Source: Streptomyces sp. TRM68416
GTDB taxonomy: Bacteria; Actinomycetota; Actinomycetes; Streptomycetales; Streptomycetaceae
Length of the DNA stretch: 58,074 bases
Direction: 5' to 3'
Assembly (NCBI RefSeq): GCF_014596915.1
Contig: NZ_JACVWU010000040.1
Coordinates: forward strand, 1 to 58,074
Made by a program: the position numbers and the translations under genes
The notes under the pieces: model-generated
Told to the model about the DNA's origin: nothing
Databases searched by the model: none
The model's input: the letters and a program-made list of their open reading frames with translations, nothing else
Shown: positions 9,598 through 18,312 of the stretch, in pieces
Layout: the number at the start of each line of letters is the position of its first letter
How positions within the stretch are numbered: position 1 is the stretch's first letter

Positions 9598-9618
9598 GGC
9601 TGGGACTGCCCGTCCGGC
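9590..9618 (-). terminator. adpA terminator
   Basis: GCCGGACGGGC and its exact complement form an 11-bp stem with a 7-nt loop, starting 11 bp after the adpA stop. Its left arm is the end of the fifth 25-bp repeat unit, so the repeat array may have grown from this arm. Confidence 0.75.
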
Positions 9619-9628
9619 GTTCACGAGG

Positions 9629-10867
9629 TCACGCTCCGCTGCGCTGCCCCGGCAGGCTCGCGCGGCTTCCGGCGTACGCCTCACGGCCGTTGTCCGCGGC
9701 CGTGGCCAGGGACGAGGTGGCCGCGGGGCCGACGGCGTTCGCCGCCGCGGTGCGGCGGGTCTGCAGCGGGACGGGTCCGCCGCCCTCGGGGTGCAGCGTG
9801 GGCGTGGGTCCGGGCGCGGTGTCGACGTCCATCGGCGGCCTGTCGCCCTGCGGTCGGCGGGCCCGGTACGCCGCCCGGTACGCGGCCGGCGACGAGCCCA
9901 GCTGGCGGCGGAAGTGCCCGCGCAGCGCCACCGGCGAACGGAAGCCGCAGCGGCCCGCGACCTCGTCCACCGAGTAGTCCGACGTCTCCAGCAGGCGCTG
10001 TGCCTGGAGCACCCGCTGCGTGATCAGCCACTGAAGAGGGGCCGAACCCGTCAGCGAGCGGAAGCGGCGGTCGAAGGTGCGTCGGCTCATGTACGCCCTC
10101 GCCGCGAGCGTCTCCACGTCGAACTGCTCGTGGAGGTGCTCCAGCGCCCAGGCGACGACCTCGGCGAGCGGGTCGGCGCCGATCTCCTCCGGTAAAGACC
10201 GATCGAGGTAGCGCTCCTGGCCGCCCGACCGGCGCGGCGGGACCACCAGGCGGCGCGCCAGGGCGCCGGCCGCCTCGTTGCCGTGGTCCGTCCGCACGAT
10301 GTGGAGACAGAGGTCGATGCCCGCGGCCGTTCCCGCGGACGTCAGGACGTCGCCGTCGTCCACGAAGAGTTCTCGCGGATCCACGTGCACCGACGGATAG
10401 CGCTTGGCCAGCGTCGGCGCGTACATCCAGTGTGTCGTCGCGGGGCGGCCGTCCAGCAGGCCCGCCGCGGCGAGGACGAAGGCGCCGGTGCACAGCCCGA
10501 CGATGCGGGCGCCTTCCTCGTGCGCCCGGCGCAGTGCGTCGAGCGCTTCCTCGGGCGGTGGCGAGGTGATCGAGCGCCAGGCCGGCACGACGACCGTGCC
10601 CGCGCGCGAGATCGCCTCCAGGCCATGTGGTGCGGAGAGTTCCAGGCCCCCTGTGGTCCGCAGCGGGCCTTCCTCGCCGCCGCACACCAACAGGCGGTAG
10701 CGCGGCACGCCGGCGTCCTGGCGGTCGATACCGAACACCGACAGCGGTATGGAACTCTCGAAGATGGGACCGCCGCTGAACAGCAGCACCGCGACGATCT
10801 CCTTGCGGCGTCGCCCGGAAAGCTTCCGGGCCGCGGCTTCCGGCGCGGCAGTGGAGTCGTGGCTCAT
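9629..10867 (-). CDS. adpA: AdpA, AraC/GATase1-type developmental master regulator
   Basis: 412 aa. The N-terminal DJ-1/PfpI-like dimerisation domain (about residues 25-195) has the pseudo-catalytic elbow IVGLCTGAFVLAAAG. A C-terminal AraC helix-turn-helix pair (about 225-325) includes SRRTFDRRF and CGFRSPVALRGHFRR. A Pro/Gly-rich, poorly conserved tail completes it. In Streptomyces AdpA controls hundreds of genes for aerial growth and antibiotics, binding TGGCSNGWWY. The gene has a single TTA codon in the linker between the two domains, the conserved bldA target. The ATG at 10867 follows GAGGGGGG at a 9-nt spacing. It sits beside orn, its usual neighbour. Confidence 0.96.
   Translation of the reverse strand: MSHDSTAAPEAAARKLSGRRRKEIVAVLLFSGGPIFESSIPLSVFGIDRQDAGVPRYRLLVCGGEEGPLRTTGGLELSAPHGLEAISRAGTVVVPAWRSITSPPPEEALDALRRAHEEGARIVGLCTGAFVLAAAGLLDGRPATTHWMYAPTLAKRYPSVHVDPRELFVDDGDVLTSAGTAAGIDLCLHIVRTDHGNEAAGALARRLVVPPRRSGGQERYLDRSLPEEIGADPLAEVVAWALEHLHEQFDVETLAARAYMSRRTFDRRFRSLTGSAPLQWLITQRVLQAQRLLETSDYSVDEVAGRCGFRSPVALRGHFRRQLGSSPAAYRAAYRARRPQGDRPPMDVDTAPGPTPTLHPEGGGPVPLQTRRTAAANAVGPAATSSLATAADNGREAYAGSRASLPGQRSGA
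10193..10195 (-). promoter_or_regulatory. TTA (bldA-dependent) codon in adpA
   Basis: The plus strand reads TAA at this point in the adpA antisense sequence; in frame it is Leu in DRSLPEE, between the GATase-like and AraC domains. This is the position known to make adpA translation depend on the bldA tRNA. Confidence 0.93.
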
Positions 10868-11245
10868 ACTGCTAAGCCCCCCTCGGTGGTCGCGGCTCCT
10901 CGGTTGTGTCGCTCCTGCACGTTTCCCCTCGGTCCTGCACGAGTCCCCCGCCGTAAGACAGTCAAGATCGAATCTACTGTGTCCCGTGGTGCCGAGGTGA
11001 CCAGTTCAGCACCCGGCACATTGTCGACTTGGCAACTTGGCGTAAAGCATTCGATCACGAAGCGTTGCATCCGGGGAGTGCGCAGGGAAGTGCGCCTTGT
11101 GGCAGTGGCCAATCCACATAGGGTGCGCGGGGCCCCGTACCCCCTTTCCGTGCAGGTGGAACGGGGGTTGGGGGGTGGTTCGGCCGAGGGATGCGCGATG
11201 GCCGGAAGTTGGCTGAAAAGATTCGCCCGAGGGCATGGAAACCGG
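10868..11245. other. adpA upstream region without a convincing gene
   Basis: About 380 bp. Overlapping open frames here lack the third-position GC pattern of neighbours. The sequence is less GC-rich near 10970-11070, as expected for a promoter. Long upstream regions are normal for adpA, which is autoregulated and a BldD target in other species. I could not place a confident BldD or AdpA box by eye. Confidence 0.5.
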
Positions 11246-11554
11246 TCAGCCGCCCGGTGTATTTCCTCCGGAGTGGCGTCCGGCCCGGTGCGAGCCCGCC
11301 CCGGCCCTGTGGTGGCGGCCCCGATGGGGCGGGCGGGACGCGTGTTCCTCGGCGAGCAGCCGGGCCGCGCCGCGCTCGGACTGGCGCAGCAGGAACCGGC
11401 ATACGGCGGTGACGGCGGCGAGCCCCAGGGCGGTGCCGGTGGCGCCGGCCAGGGAGGTGCCGTACCAGAGGAGGACGACGGGGACGAGGACGCAGCTGAA
11501 GGCCGCCCAGCGGACCACGTCGGTGGTGGTGTCCTGGGGCTGCTGTCCGGACAT
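11246..11554 (-). CDS. Small membrane protein of unknown function
   Basis: 102 aa from the ATG at 11554, preceded by GGGAG. Two hydrophobic helices lie in the first half (AFSCVLVPVVLLWYGTSLAG and GTALGLAAVTAVCRFLLRQ). A basic His/Arg/Gly-rich tail follows, with an additional poorly conserved end. The family is not recognised. It is divergent from the universal stress gene across a 369-bp region. The tail is low-complexity, so the exact end of the conserved part is uncertain. Confidence 0.6.
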   Translation of the reverse strand: MSGQQPQDTTTDVVRWAAFSCVLVPVVLLWYGTSLAGATGTALGLAAVTAVCRFLLRQSERGAARLLAEEHASRPPHRGRHHRAGAGSHRAGRHSGGNTPGG

Positions 11555-11923
11555 GGCGTGCTCCCGTGGTCGGCGGCTCACCGGGTTCAACGCGTGTTCG
11601 ACCGGTCGGTCACTGTGCCGCCGGGCCCGTCCCCCGCGGGGAGTGCGGGCCGTCTCCCGTGGGAGCGCCGGCCGCCTTCCGTGGGCATACCGCGCCCCCG
11701 GTATGTGAATCCCGTGCAAACCGCCTGTACAGCACAGCAACCATTGCGTTACGGGCGCCCCTCGTGCATGCTCCCTGGAACCCCCGCAGAGCGTTTGCGG
11801 GATCTGGGCTAAGGAGGCGTGCCGCCGTACCCTTGGGGGTATGGGGTTGGGAAGATGATTCCCGGACACAGCTCCGCCGAACCCTGTCGTCCCCCACACA
11901 AGGATCACAACGCCGAGACAGCC

Positions 11924-12451
11924 ATGGCCGGTCACGAATTCTTCGAACCCGCGGACCGCAAGCGGCCCGTCGCCGATCCCACGGCGGCCGAGCCCCTGGC
12001 GGCGGAAGAACCACGCCGTTCCTGCGATCCCGCCTTCAAGCACGGTGTCGTCGTCGGCTTCGACGGCTCCACCTCCAGTGAGCGCGCCCTCGCGTACGCC
12101 ATCGGCATGGCGCACCGCTCCGGCTCGGGCCTGATCATCGTGCATGTCGCCAACCGGCTGCCCACCACGGTGTGGGCGGGCTGCGAGCCGCCGGTCTTCG
12201 TGGACGTGCCGGATCACCGCACCGAGGTGCTGGGCCTTGAGCTCGCCTGTGCGGAGTACCTCTCCGAGGTGCCGTGGATCCTCGTCGAGCGCGGCGGCGA
12301 CATCTGCCACGAGCTGGAGGAGGTCGGGCGGGAGTACGAAGCGGACGCGATCGTCGTCGGCTCGACCCACGGCATCGTCGGCCGCATCTTCGGCTCCGTC
12401 GCCGGACGGCTCGCCAAGCGGGCGCAGCGGCCCGTCGTTGTCATTCCGTAA
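11924..12451 (+). CDS. Universal stress protein (UspA domain)
   Basis: 175 aa from the ATG at 11924. An N-terminal extension of about 40 residues precedes one UspA domain starting at HGVVVGFDGSTSSERAL. The ATP-binding signature is present near the C terminus as VVGSTHGIVGRIFGSVAGRL, followed by the usual end RPVVVIP, so it probably binds ATP. Upstream in-frame starts back to 11819 exist, but this ATG is preferred; a weak AAGGA lies further upstream. Usp proteins are typically induced by starvation, hypoxia or stress; nothing in the promoter shows the signal. Confidence 0.8.
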   Translation: MAGHEFFEPADRKRPVADPTAAEPLAAEEPRRSCDPAFKHGVVVGFDGSTSSERALAYAIGMAHRSGSGLIIVHVANRLPTTVWAGCEPPVFVDVPDHRTEVLGLELACAEYLSEVPWILVERGGDICHELEEVGREYEADAIVVGSTHGIVGRIFGSVAGRLAKRAQRPVVVIP

Positions 12452-12601
12452 CTCACCGTTCTCCCTGGTGAGATGCGGCGTGGGTACCCACCGTCCCCTG
12501 TGTGCAGCGCATAAATCTACTCGCGCGTAGAGGTGTTTGTGCTCTTGTGAAGGGCATATATCGCTCACCGCACGACTGCACATGCAAGAAGGGAGCCCGC
12601 C

Positions 12602-13162
12602 GTGGACAACGACGTCTCTGCGGGAAGCGGAATCACCACCGTGGTCGGCCGACTCGCCCTGGGTGTCACCCTGTTGGCCTTCGGGCTGGGGCACACCGAA
12701 GTGATCAACGGGGTCACGGCCGCTGACGCCGTATCAATCGCACAGTACGTGGGCGGAGTTGCCCTCTTCGTCGCCGGCCTGATGGCCTTCAGTGACCGCG
12801 ACAACGCCTCCGGTACGGCCTTCACGGCGCTCGGTGCGCTGTGGTTCACGTGGGCCGTGGCGCCGGAAGTCTCCGCCAACGCGGCCGGGTTGTTCCTGCT
12901 GCTGTTCGCCCTCGTGGCGCTGTCCCTGACGCTCGCCGGTGGCGACCAGCTCGGTCAGGGCGCGTACGGGTTGTTCTTCGTCTCCCTTCTCCTGTTGTCC
13001 ATCGCGATGTTCGCCGGGAACGACGGGCTCGCGAAGGTCGGGGGCTGGTTCGCCGTCGCCGCGGGTGCGGTTGCCTGGTATGCGGCGACCGCGGCGTTGG
13101 CCCACTGGCCTACTTCGGTTCCGCGTCGTGCTGCCGGCCGGGGAGTGACGGCCACCGGTTAG
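12602..13162 (+). CDS. GPR1/FUN34/YaaH-like membrane protein
   Basis: 186 aa from a GTG at 12602 with AAGGGAG 6 nt upstream. Six hydrophobic helices with short loops match the size and layout of the SatP/YaaH acetate-succinate channel family. Examples are GLFLLLFALVALSLTLAG and GLFFVSLLLLSIAMFAGND, and the N-terminal GRLALGVTLLAFGLGH replaces the family NPAPLGL signature. The loss of that signature means it may have a different substrate. It sits 150 bp after the stress protein in the same direction and ends at a strong hairpin. Confidence 0.65.
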   Translation: MDNDVSAGSGITTVVGRLALGVTLLAFGLGHTEVINGVTAADAVSIAQYVGGVALFVAGLMAFSDRDNASGTAFTALGALWFTWAVAPEVSANAAGLFLLLFALVALSLTLAGGDQLGQGAYGLFFVSLLLLSIAMFAGNDGLAKVGGWFAVAAGAVAWYAATAALAHWPTSVPRRAAGRGVTATG

Positions 13163-13204
13163 CTGCGCGGGCCGGGGGGTTGGGCGGCTCCCCGGCGCAT
13201 GGAG

Positions 13205-13242
13205 ACGGCCCCCCGTGACTGGTGGCATCACGTGGGGGCCGT
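13205..13242. terminator. Hairpin terminator between YaaH-like gene and glmS
   Basis: ACGGCCCCC pairs with GGGGGCCGT, then after one mismatch CGTGA pairs with TCACG, around a 9-nt loop. It lies 42 bp after the stop of the upstream gene. The convergent glmS transcript would also meet it. Confidence 0.75.
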
Positions 13243-13249
13243 TCTCGTT

Positions 13250-13330
13250 GTGTGGCCTCTGCGGGGGCGTGGGGGCTTGTCGCGCCCTCGCGGCGGAGCC
13301 GCAGATCGATACAGCCCCGCGCCCCTGAAA
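13250..13330. repeat. Streptomyces intergenic palindromic repeat
   Basis: The stretch with GGGGGCTTGTCGCGCC, then CGCGGCGGAGCCGCAGATCG and CAGCCCCGCGCCCCTGAA, is the dispersed intergenic element I recall from many Streptomyces genomes. The central CGGC/GCCG palindrome and GGGGCGCGGGGCTG-type arm are visible. It lies directly after the glmS stop. It is non-coding; it may act as a transcript end or a recombination substrate. Confidence 0.55.
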
Positions 13331-13335
13331 GCCTG

Positions 13336-15153
13336 CTACTCGACCGTTACCGACTTGGCGAGGTTCCTCGGCTTGTCGATGTCCCGGCCCAGGGCCAACG
13401 CCGTGTGGTACGCGAGGAGTTGCAGCGGGATGCCCATCAGGATCGGGTCCAGCTCGTCCTCGTTCTTCGGCACGACGATCGTCTGGTCGGCCTTCTCCTG
13501 GGGCTGGTGGGCCACGGCGAGGATCTTGCCGCTGCGGGCCTTGATCTCCTCCATGGCGGCGCGGTTCTTCTCCAGGAGGTCGTCGTCGGGAACGATCGCG
13601 ACCGTCGGGAGCGCGGGCTCGATGAGGGCCAGCGGGCCGTGCTTCAGCTCCGAGGCGGGGTAGGCCTCCGCGTGGATGTAGGAGACCTCCTTGAGCTTCA
13701 GCGAGGCCTCACGGGCCACCGGGTAGCCCCGGACACGGCCGATGAAGAGCATCGAGCGGGCGTCGGCGTAGGCCTTGGCCAGCTTCTCGATCTCGGCCTC
13801 CTGCTCCATGATCTCGGCGATCTGGGCGGGGAGCCTGCGCAGGCCCTCGATGATGCGCTTGCCGTCGCGGACCGAGAGGTCGCGGGTGCGGCCGAGGTGC
13901 AGGGCGAGGAGGGCGAAGGCGACCGTGGTGTTGGTGAAGCACTTGGTGGAGACCACGCAGACCTCGGGGCCCGCGTGCACGTAGATGCCGCCGTCCGCCT
14001 CGCGGGCGATCGCCGAGCCGACGACGTTCACGATGCCCAGGACCCGCGCGCCCTTGCGCTTCAGCTCCTGTACGGCCGCGAGGACGTCATAGGTCTCGCC
14101 GGACTGGGAGACCGCGATGTAGAGGGTGTCGGGGTCCACGACCGCGTTGCGGTAGCGGAACTCCGAGGCCGGCTCGGCGTCCGCGGGGATGCGGGCCAGC
14201 TCCTCGATCATCTGGGCGCCGATCATGCCCGCGTGGTACGAGGTGCCGCAGCCGAGGATCTTCACGCGGCGGATCCGGCGCGCCTCGCGGGCGTCCAGGT
14301 TCAGGCCGCCGAGGTGCACGGTGGAGAAGCGGTCGTCGATCCGGCCGCGCAGGACGCGGTCCACGGCCTCGGCCTGCTCGTGGATCTCCTTGTGCATGTA
14401 GGTGTCGTGGCCGCCCATGTCGTAGGAGGCGGCCTCCCACTCCACGGTGGTGGGCTCCGCCGTCGTACGGGTGCCCTCGGTCGTGTACGTGCGGAAGTCG
14501 TCGGCCTTCAGCGTGGCCATCTCGCCGTCGTCCAGCGTCACTATCTGCCGCGTGTGGGTCACCAGCGCGGCGATGTCCGAGGCGACGAACATCTCCTTCT
14601 CGCCGATGCCGAGGACGACCGGGGAGCCGTTGCGGGCGACGACGATGCGGTCGCCGAAGTCGGCGTGCATCACGGCGATGCCGTAGGTGCCCTCGATGAC
14701 CCGCAGGGTCTCGCGGACCTTGTCCTCCAGCTTGGGCGCCTGGGAGCGGGCGATGAGGTGGACGAGGACCTCGGTGTCGGTCTCGGAGAGGAACTCGACA
14801 CCGTCCGCCTCCAGCTTGCGGCGCAGGTCGGAGGCGTTGTCGATGATGCCGTTGTGGACGACGGCGACCTTGCCCTCGGCGTCCAGGTGCGGGTGGGCGT
14901 TGACGTCGGACGGGGCGCCGTGGGTGGCCCAGCGGGTGTGGGCGATGCCGGTGGTGCCCTTGAAGCGCGCCGGGACCTTGGCCTCCAGGTCGCGGACCCG
15001 GCCCTTGGCCTTGACCATCTTCAGGGTCGGCGTCTTCGGGGAGGAGACGACGACGCCCGCCGAGTCGTAGCCGCGGTACTCCAGGCGCTGGAGGCCTTCG
15101 AGCAGCAGCGGGGCCACGTCACGCTTGCCGATGTATCCGACGATTCCGCACAT
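13336..15153 (-). CDS. glmS: Glutamine-fructose-6-phosphate aminotransferase (GlmS)
   Basis: Isomerising GlmS, 605 aa, the normal length. It converts fructose-6-phosphate and glutamine to glucosamine-6-phosphate, the entry to peptidoglycan and chitin-type amino sugars. The N-terminal class II amidotransferase starts MCGIVGYIG with the catalytic Cys2 and has GYDSAG. Two SIS sugar-isomerase domains follow (ILGCGTSYHA, ISQSGET-type VSQSGETYDVLAA). The C terminus ends LAKSVTVE as in active enzymes. No ribozyme-like leader is evident. The ATG at 15153 is certain because Cys2 must be exposed. Confidence 0.96.
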   Translation of the reverse strand: MCGIVGYIGKRDVAPLLLEGLQRLEYRGYDSAGVVVSSPKTPTLKMVKAKGRVRDLEAKVPARFKGTTGIAHTRWATHGAPSDVNAHPHLDAEGKVAVVHNGIIDNASDLRRKLEADGVEFLSETDTEVLVHLIARSQAPKLEDKVRETLRVIEGTYGIAVMHADFGDRIVVARNGSPVVLGIGEKEMFVASDIAALVTHTRQIVTLDDGEMATLKADDFRTYTTEGTRTTAEPTTVEWEAASYDMGGHDTYMHKEIHEQAEAVDRVLRGRIDDRFSTVHLGGLNLDAREARRIRRVKILGCGTSYHAGMIGAQMIEELARIPADAEPASEFRYRNAVVDPDTLYIAVSQSGETYDVLAAVQELKRKGARVLGIVNVVGSAIAREADGGIYVHAGPEVCVVSTKCFTNTTVAFALLALHLGRTRDLSVRDGKRIIEGLRRLPAQIAEIMEQEAEIEKLAKAYADARSMLFIGRVRGYPVAREASLKLKEVSYIHAEAYPASELKHGPLALIEPALPTVAIVPDDDLLEKNRAAMEEIKARSGKILAVAHQPQEKADQTIVVPKNEDELDPILMGIPLQLLAYHTALALGRDIDKPRNLAKSVTVE

Positions 15154-15197
15154 ACAGGGGTATTCCGTTTCTCGGCCGTACGAGTCGCCCGTACGAC

Positions 15198-15491
15198 TCA
15201 GCCGTAGACGATCCGGCGCAGCTGCCGGAGTGTGAGTTCCGGCGGTGCCACCGCCCGGTATTTCAGGTCCGCCGCGATCCGTTCGAAGATCGTCGCGTTC
15301 ACCAGGCCCTGGGCCTGGAGCTCGCGGTGGCGGCGACGGACGAACTGCTCGGTCGTCTCGTCGAAGTAGGCGAGCACGTCCTGGACCACCCGCAGCGCCT
15401 CGCCCCGGCTCAGGGGCGTGGACCGCGTCAGATGATCAACGAGTTCGTCGTGCACCCGGTAGATCCTGGGGTACGGGCGATGCTTTCGCAA
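15198..15491 (-). CDS. Conserved unknown protein upstream of glmS
   Basis: 97 aa, predicted soluble and largely alpha-helical, rich in Arg. Visible segments are YRVHDELVDHLTRSTPLSR, VVQDVLAYFDETTEQFVRRR and LTLRQLRRIVYG. The length and composition suggest a nucleic-acid-binding or regulatory helical protein, but I do not recognise a family. It is 44 bp upstream of glmS on the same strand and may be cotranscribed with it. The same pairing occurs in S. coelicolor as far as I recall. Confidence 0.7.
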   Translation of the reverse strand: MRKHRPYPRIYRVHDELVDHLTRSTPLSRGEALRVVQDVLAYFDETTEQFVRRRHRELQAQGLVNATIFERIAADLKYRAVAPPELTLRQLRRIVYG

Positions 15492-15530
15492 GAATCCTGC
15501 CCGATTCCGGGCAGGTCGTGTCCGATAGGT

Positions 15531-16415
15531 TCACATACGTTTGAGTATTGCCTGTTTGGCGAGGGTGAACTCCTCGTCCGTCAGCACCCCCGTCCGATGC
15601 AGCTCGCCGAGTTCCCGCAGTCGGCGCAGCAGGGCGTCGTGGTCGTCCTCGGAGGCGGGCGGCAGCGCGCGGGCGTCCGCCGGGTCCTGCGGTCGTCCGT
15701 CCGTGGCGGCGGCCGCGGACGGATGCGGCAGGCGGGCCTGGACGGCCGCCGCGACCAGGGCCATCAGCGGGTCCTTCTTGAAGCCCCACAGCTCCACGGC
15801 GTTGGGGTCGTACTTCGGCGGCGCCTTGGTCGGGGCGTTGCGCACGGTGAAGCGGAGGTGGCCGTTCTCCAGGCCGGCCGCCGGATGCCACTCCACGGCG
15901 AGGATGTCGGGCAGGCGCAGGCTGCGCGAGCCCGCGGCGGCCTTGGCGTCCTCCGTCTTCCAGTTCCACTCCAGCCGCACGCGCTCGCCGTCGAAGCTCG
16001 CGGTGCCGTCACCGGCGGAGACGGAGAGCGGCACGGACGGGCCGGGGAGAAGGTACGAGGTGACCGGGTCGGCCGGGACCCGGTCCAGGAGCAGGGCGTT
16101 GCGGACCTCGTCCGTGAAGTACTCGGCGACGCCGTAGCGGTCGGACTCCACGAGGAGTTGGTAGGGGTCGTGGGGCTCGGTGAGGCGGCCGCCGGTGGCG
16201 TGCAGCAGCGGATCGGCGCCGTCGCGCAGCCGCAGTCTGAGCCGCCCGGTCTTCTTGCCCTGTTCGAACGAGACACCCGCCAACGCCCCCAGAGGTACGA
16301 CGAGTTCACCGAGCGCCTTGCGCAGGAGGCTGACGTTCTTGTCCCTTCCCGGTGTCAGCCGCAGGGCGTCCCCGTCGAAGGCCCAAGTGCCGTCCTTCTG
16401 GATGATTTCCGCCAT
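15531..16415 (-). CDS. DUF4429 protein with C-terminal SHOCT domain
   Basis: 294 aa. Two related beta-rich DUF4429 modules (about residues 5-125 and 130-225) start with KDGTWAFDGDALRLTPG and GDGTASFDGERVRLEW. They are followed by a variable linker and a SHOCT segment (LRRLRELGELHRTGVLTDEE, then KQAILKRM) at the C terminus. SHOCT is a short oligomerisation motif common in actinomycetes. The function is unknown; no membrane segment is present. It lies 124 bp downstream of desD with a strong terminator between them, so it is not part of the des operon. Confidence 0.8.
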   Translation of the reverse strand: MAEIIQKDGTWAFDGDALRLTPGRDKNVSLLRKALGELVVPLGALAGVSFEQGKKTGRLRLRLRDGADPLLHATGGRLTEPHDPYQLLVESDRYGVAEYFTDEVRNALLLDRVPADPVTSYLLPGPSVPLSVSAGDGTASFDGERVRLEWNWKTEDAKAAAGSRSLRLPDILAVEWHPAAGLENGHLRFTVRNAPTKAPPKYDPNAVELWGFKKDPLMALVAAAVQARLPHPSAAAATDGRPQDPADARALPPASEDDHDALLRRLRELGELHRTGVLTDEEFTLAKQAILKRM

Positions 16416-16463
16416 GGGGCGATTGTTTCACCGGTCTTGGCGGAGAGCGGTCCGTGCCGTGCG

Positions 16464-16502
16464 GACGGGCACCCCGGGGGACCGTACCCCTGGGTGCCCG
16501 TC
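16464..16502 (-). terminator. desABCD terminator
   Basis: GACGGGCACCC pairs with GGGTGCCCGTC (11 bp), then after one mismatch GGGG pairs with CCCC around a 7-nt loop. It lies 38 bp after the desD stop on the minus strand. Confidence 0.8.
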
Positions 16503-16539
16503 TGTCGGTGGGGGGCCTGCATACGGCCCTGCACGCGGC

Positions 16540-18312
16540 CTACAGACCCGCGATCGGGTTCTTCAGCGTGCCGATCAGCTGCAGTGCGCCCGCCGGGTCC
16601 GCCAGGTCCACCATCTGCTGGTTGTCGCGCAGTTGGAGGCGGTTGAGGCAGGACAGGGCGAACTCGGGGGCGAACATGTCGTACTGCTGGAACTTGTCGG
16701 CGAGTTCGGGGACCGACGCCTGGTACTCGTGGGTGACGTCCGCGACCGTGCGCCAGAAGTCGTCCTCGGACAGGATGTCCTCGGTGGCGAGGTTCGCGGC
16801 GAGGAAGCGGAAGAAGCAGTCGAAGACGTCCGTGAAGATCGACAGCAGCTTGGTGTCCTCGGGAACGTCCACGCGCACCCGCTCGACCGCCGGCGGGAGT
16901 ACCGCGTCCGGGTCCATGACCGCGATCTCCTCGGCGATGTCCTTGTAGATCGCGCGCTCCACGACGCCGTCCTTCAGCACGAGGATGACGTTCTCGCCGT
17001 GCGGCATGTAGACGAGGTCGTAGGCGTAGAAACTGTGCAGCAGCGGGGTGAAGTACGCCTTCAGGTAGCGGCGCAGCCACTCGGTGGGGGCCAGGCCGGA
17101 CTGCTCGATCAGGGCGCCCGCGAAGGACGCGCCCTCGTGGTCCACGTGCAGCAGCGAGGCCATGGTGGCGAGCGACTCGCCGTCCCGCAGGGAGGTCACC
17201 GGGCTCTCCCGCCACAGTGCGGCCAGCATCTTGCGGTACGGCGAGTAGCGGTCCGTCGCCGCCTCGTACTCCAGGTGCCGGTAGCCGACGGCGGCCCGCT
17301 CGCGGATGATCGACAGGCCCGTCCCCTTGAGCACCGGGTCGTTGTCGACGAGCTGGGCGAGCCAGTCGTTGATGGCCGGGGTGGCCTCCATGTACGCCGC
17401 CGAAAGGCCGCGCATGAAGCCCATGTTGATGACGGACAGGGCCGTCTTCACGTAGTGCTTCTCGGGGCTGGTCCGGTTGAAGAAGGTCCGGATGGACTGC
17501 TGGGCCAGGTACTCGTCGTCGCCCTCGCCCAGGCACACCAGGTGCCCGCGGGCCACCTCGGCGGCGAAGGTCACCGTCAGCTTGTTCCACCACTGCCAGG
17601 GGTGGACGGGGACGAGGAGGTAGTCGGCGGGGTCGAGGTCCCGGTCGCGCAGCACGCCGTAGAAGCGCTCGACCGTCTCCGTGCCCAACTCCTGCCGTAC
17701 GAAGGTCTCGTACTCGATGCCGACGCCCGCGGTGAACGCCGCCCGTGAGCGGTGCGCGGCCAGCCACACCAGGCGGACCGGGCTCGCGGTCTCCGGGGCG
17801 TACGACAGGTACTCGTGGATGCCGAAGCCGAGGCGGCCGTTGTTGGCGACGAAGCAGGGGTGGCCCTCGGTCATGCCGGTCTCGACGGCCTGGAAGCCGC
17901 TCCTCGCCAGTTCGGCGACCGGGACCTGCGGCTTGGTGAGCTTGTAGCAGGTGCCGGAGAGGGTGGAGGAGATCTCCTCCAGGTAGACCGGCAGGATCGC
18001 GTCGCTCAGGCCGAGGGACTGCTTCAGCTCGATGAAGAAGTCCAGCGCGGCGAGGGGGAGTTCGGCGCCGTCGCGGTGACGGGTGATGGAGTCGGCGTCG
18101 ACCTGCCAGTGGTCCAGGGCGCGGCGGACGGCGCTGAACCGGTAGCGGGTCAGACCGTCGTCGCTGCGGACGACGTACTGGTTCTCGCCGGCGGCCTCGG
18201 GCGTGATCAGCCGCTCGTGCGCGAACTCGGCGAGGGCCTTGCGGACGAGCAGGCGGTTGGCCTTCTCCCAGCGCTCGGGGGAGAGATGGGCGACGGAGTC
18301 GGCGAGGCTCAT
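16540..18312 (-). CDS. desD: Desferrioxamine synthetase DesD (NIS synthetase)
   Basis: ATP-dependent, nonribosomal-peptide-synthetase-independent siderophore (IucA/IucC-type) synthetase, 590 aa. It activates N-hydroxy-N-succinyl-cadaverine and joins three units, then closes the ring to desferrioxamine E, or gives linear B with an acetyl unit. Family motifs are visible: the ATP-binding GHPCFVANNGRLGFG, HPWQWW, TSPEKHYVKTALS, and the second-half IIRERAAVGY and PHGENVILVL. The ATG at 18312 overlaps the desC stop (ATGA), so translation is coupled; the longer open frame beyond it is antisense to nothing useful and lies over desC. Last gene of desABCD. Confidence 0.96.
   Translation of the reverse strand: MSLADSVAHLSPERWEKANRLLVRKALAEFAHERLITPEAAGENQYVVRSDDGLTRYRFSAVRRALDHWQVDADSITRHRDGAELPLAALDFFIELKQSLGLSDAILPVYLEEISSTLSGTCYKLTKPQVPVAELARSGFQAVETGMTEGHPCFVANNGRLGFGIHEYLSYAPETASPVRLVWLAAHRSRAAFTAGVGIEYETFVRQELGTETVERFYGVLRDRDLDPADYLLVPVHPWQWWNKLTVTFAAEVARGHLVCLGEGDDEYLAQQSIRTFFNRTSPEKHYVKTALSVINMGFMRGLSAAYMEATPAINDWLAQLVDNDPVLKGTGLSIIRERAAVGYRHLEYEAATDRYSPYRKMLAALWRESPVTSLRDGESLATMASLLHVDHEGASFAGALIEQSGLAPTEWLRRYLKAYFTPLLHSFYAYDLVYMPHGENVILVLKDGVVERAIYKDIAEEIAVMDPDAVLPPAVERVRVDVPEDTKLLSIFTDVFDCFFRFLAANLATEDILSEDDFWRTVADVTHEYQASVPELADKFQQYDMFAPEFALSCLNRLQLRDNQQMVDLADPAGALQLIGTLKNPIAGL

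Noticed and set aside
15154..15197. A glmS ribozyme in the glmS leader.
   Set aside because: The gap to the upstream gene is only 44 bp, too short for the ribozyme, and the element is a Firmicute feature.
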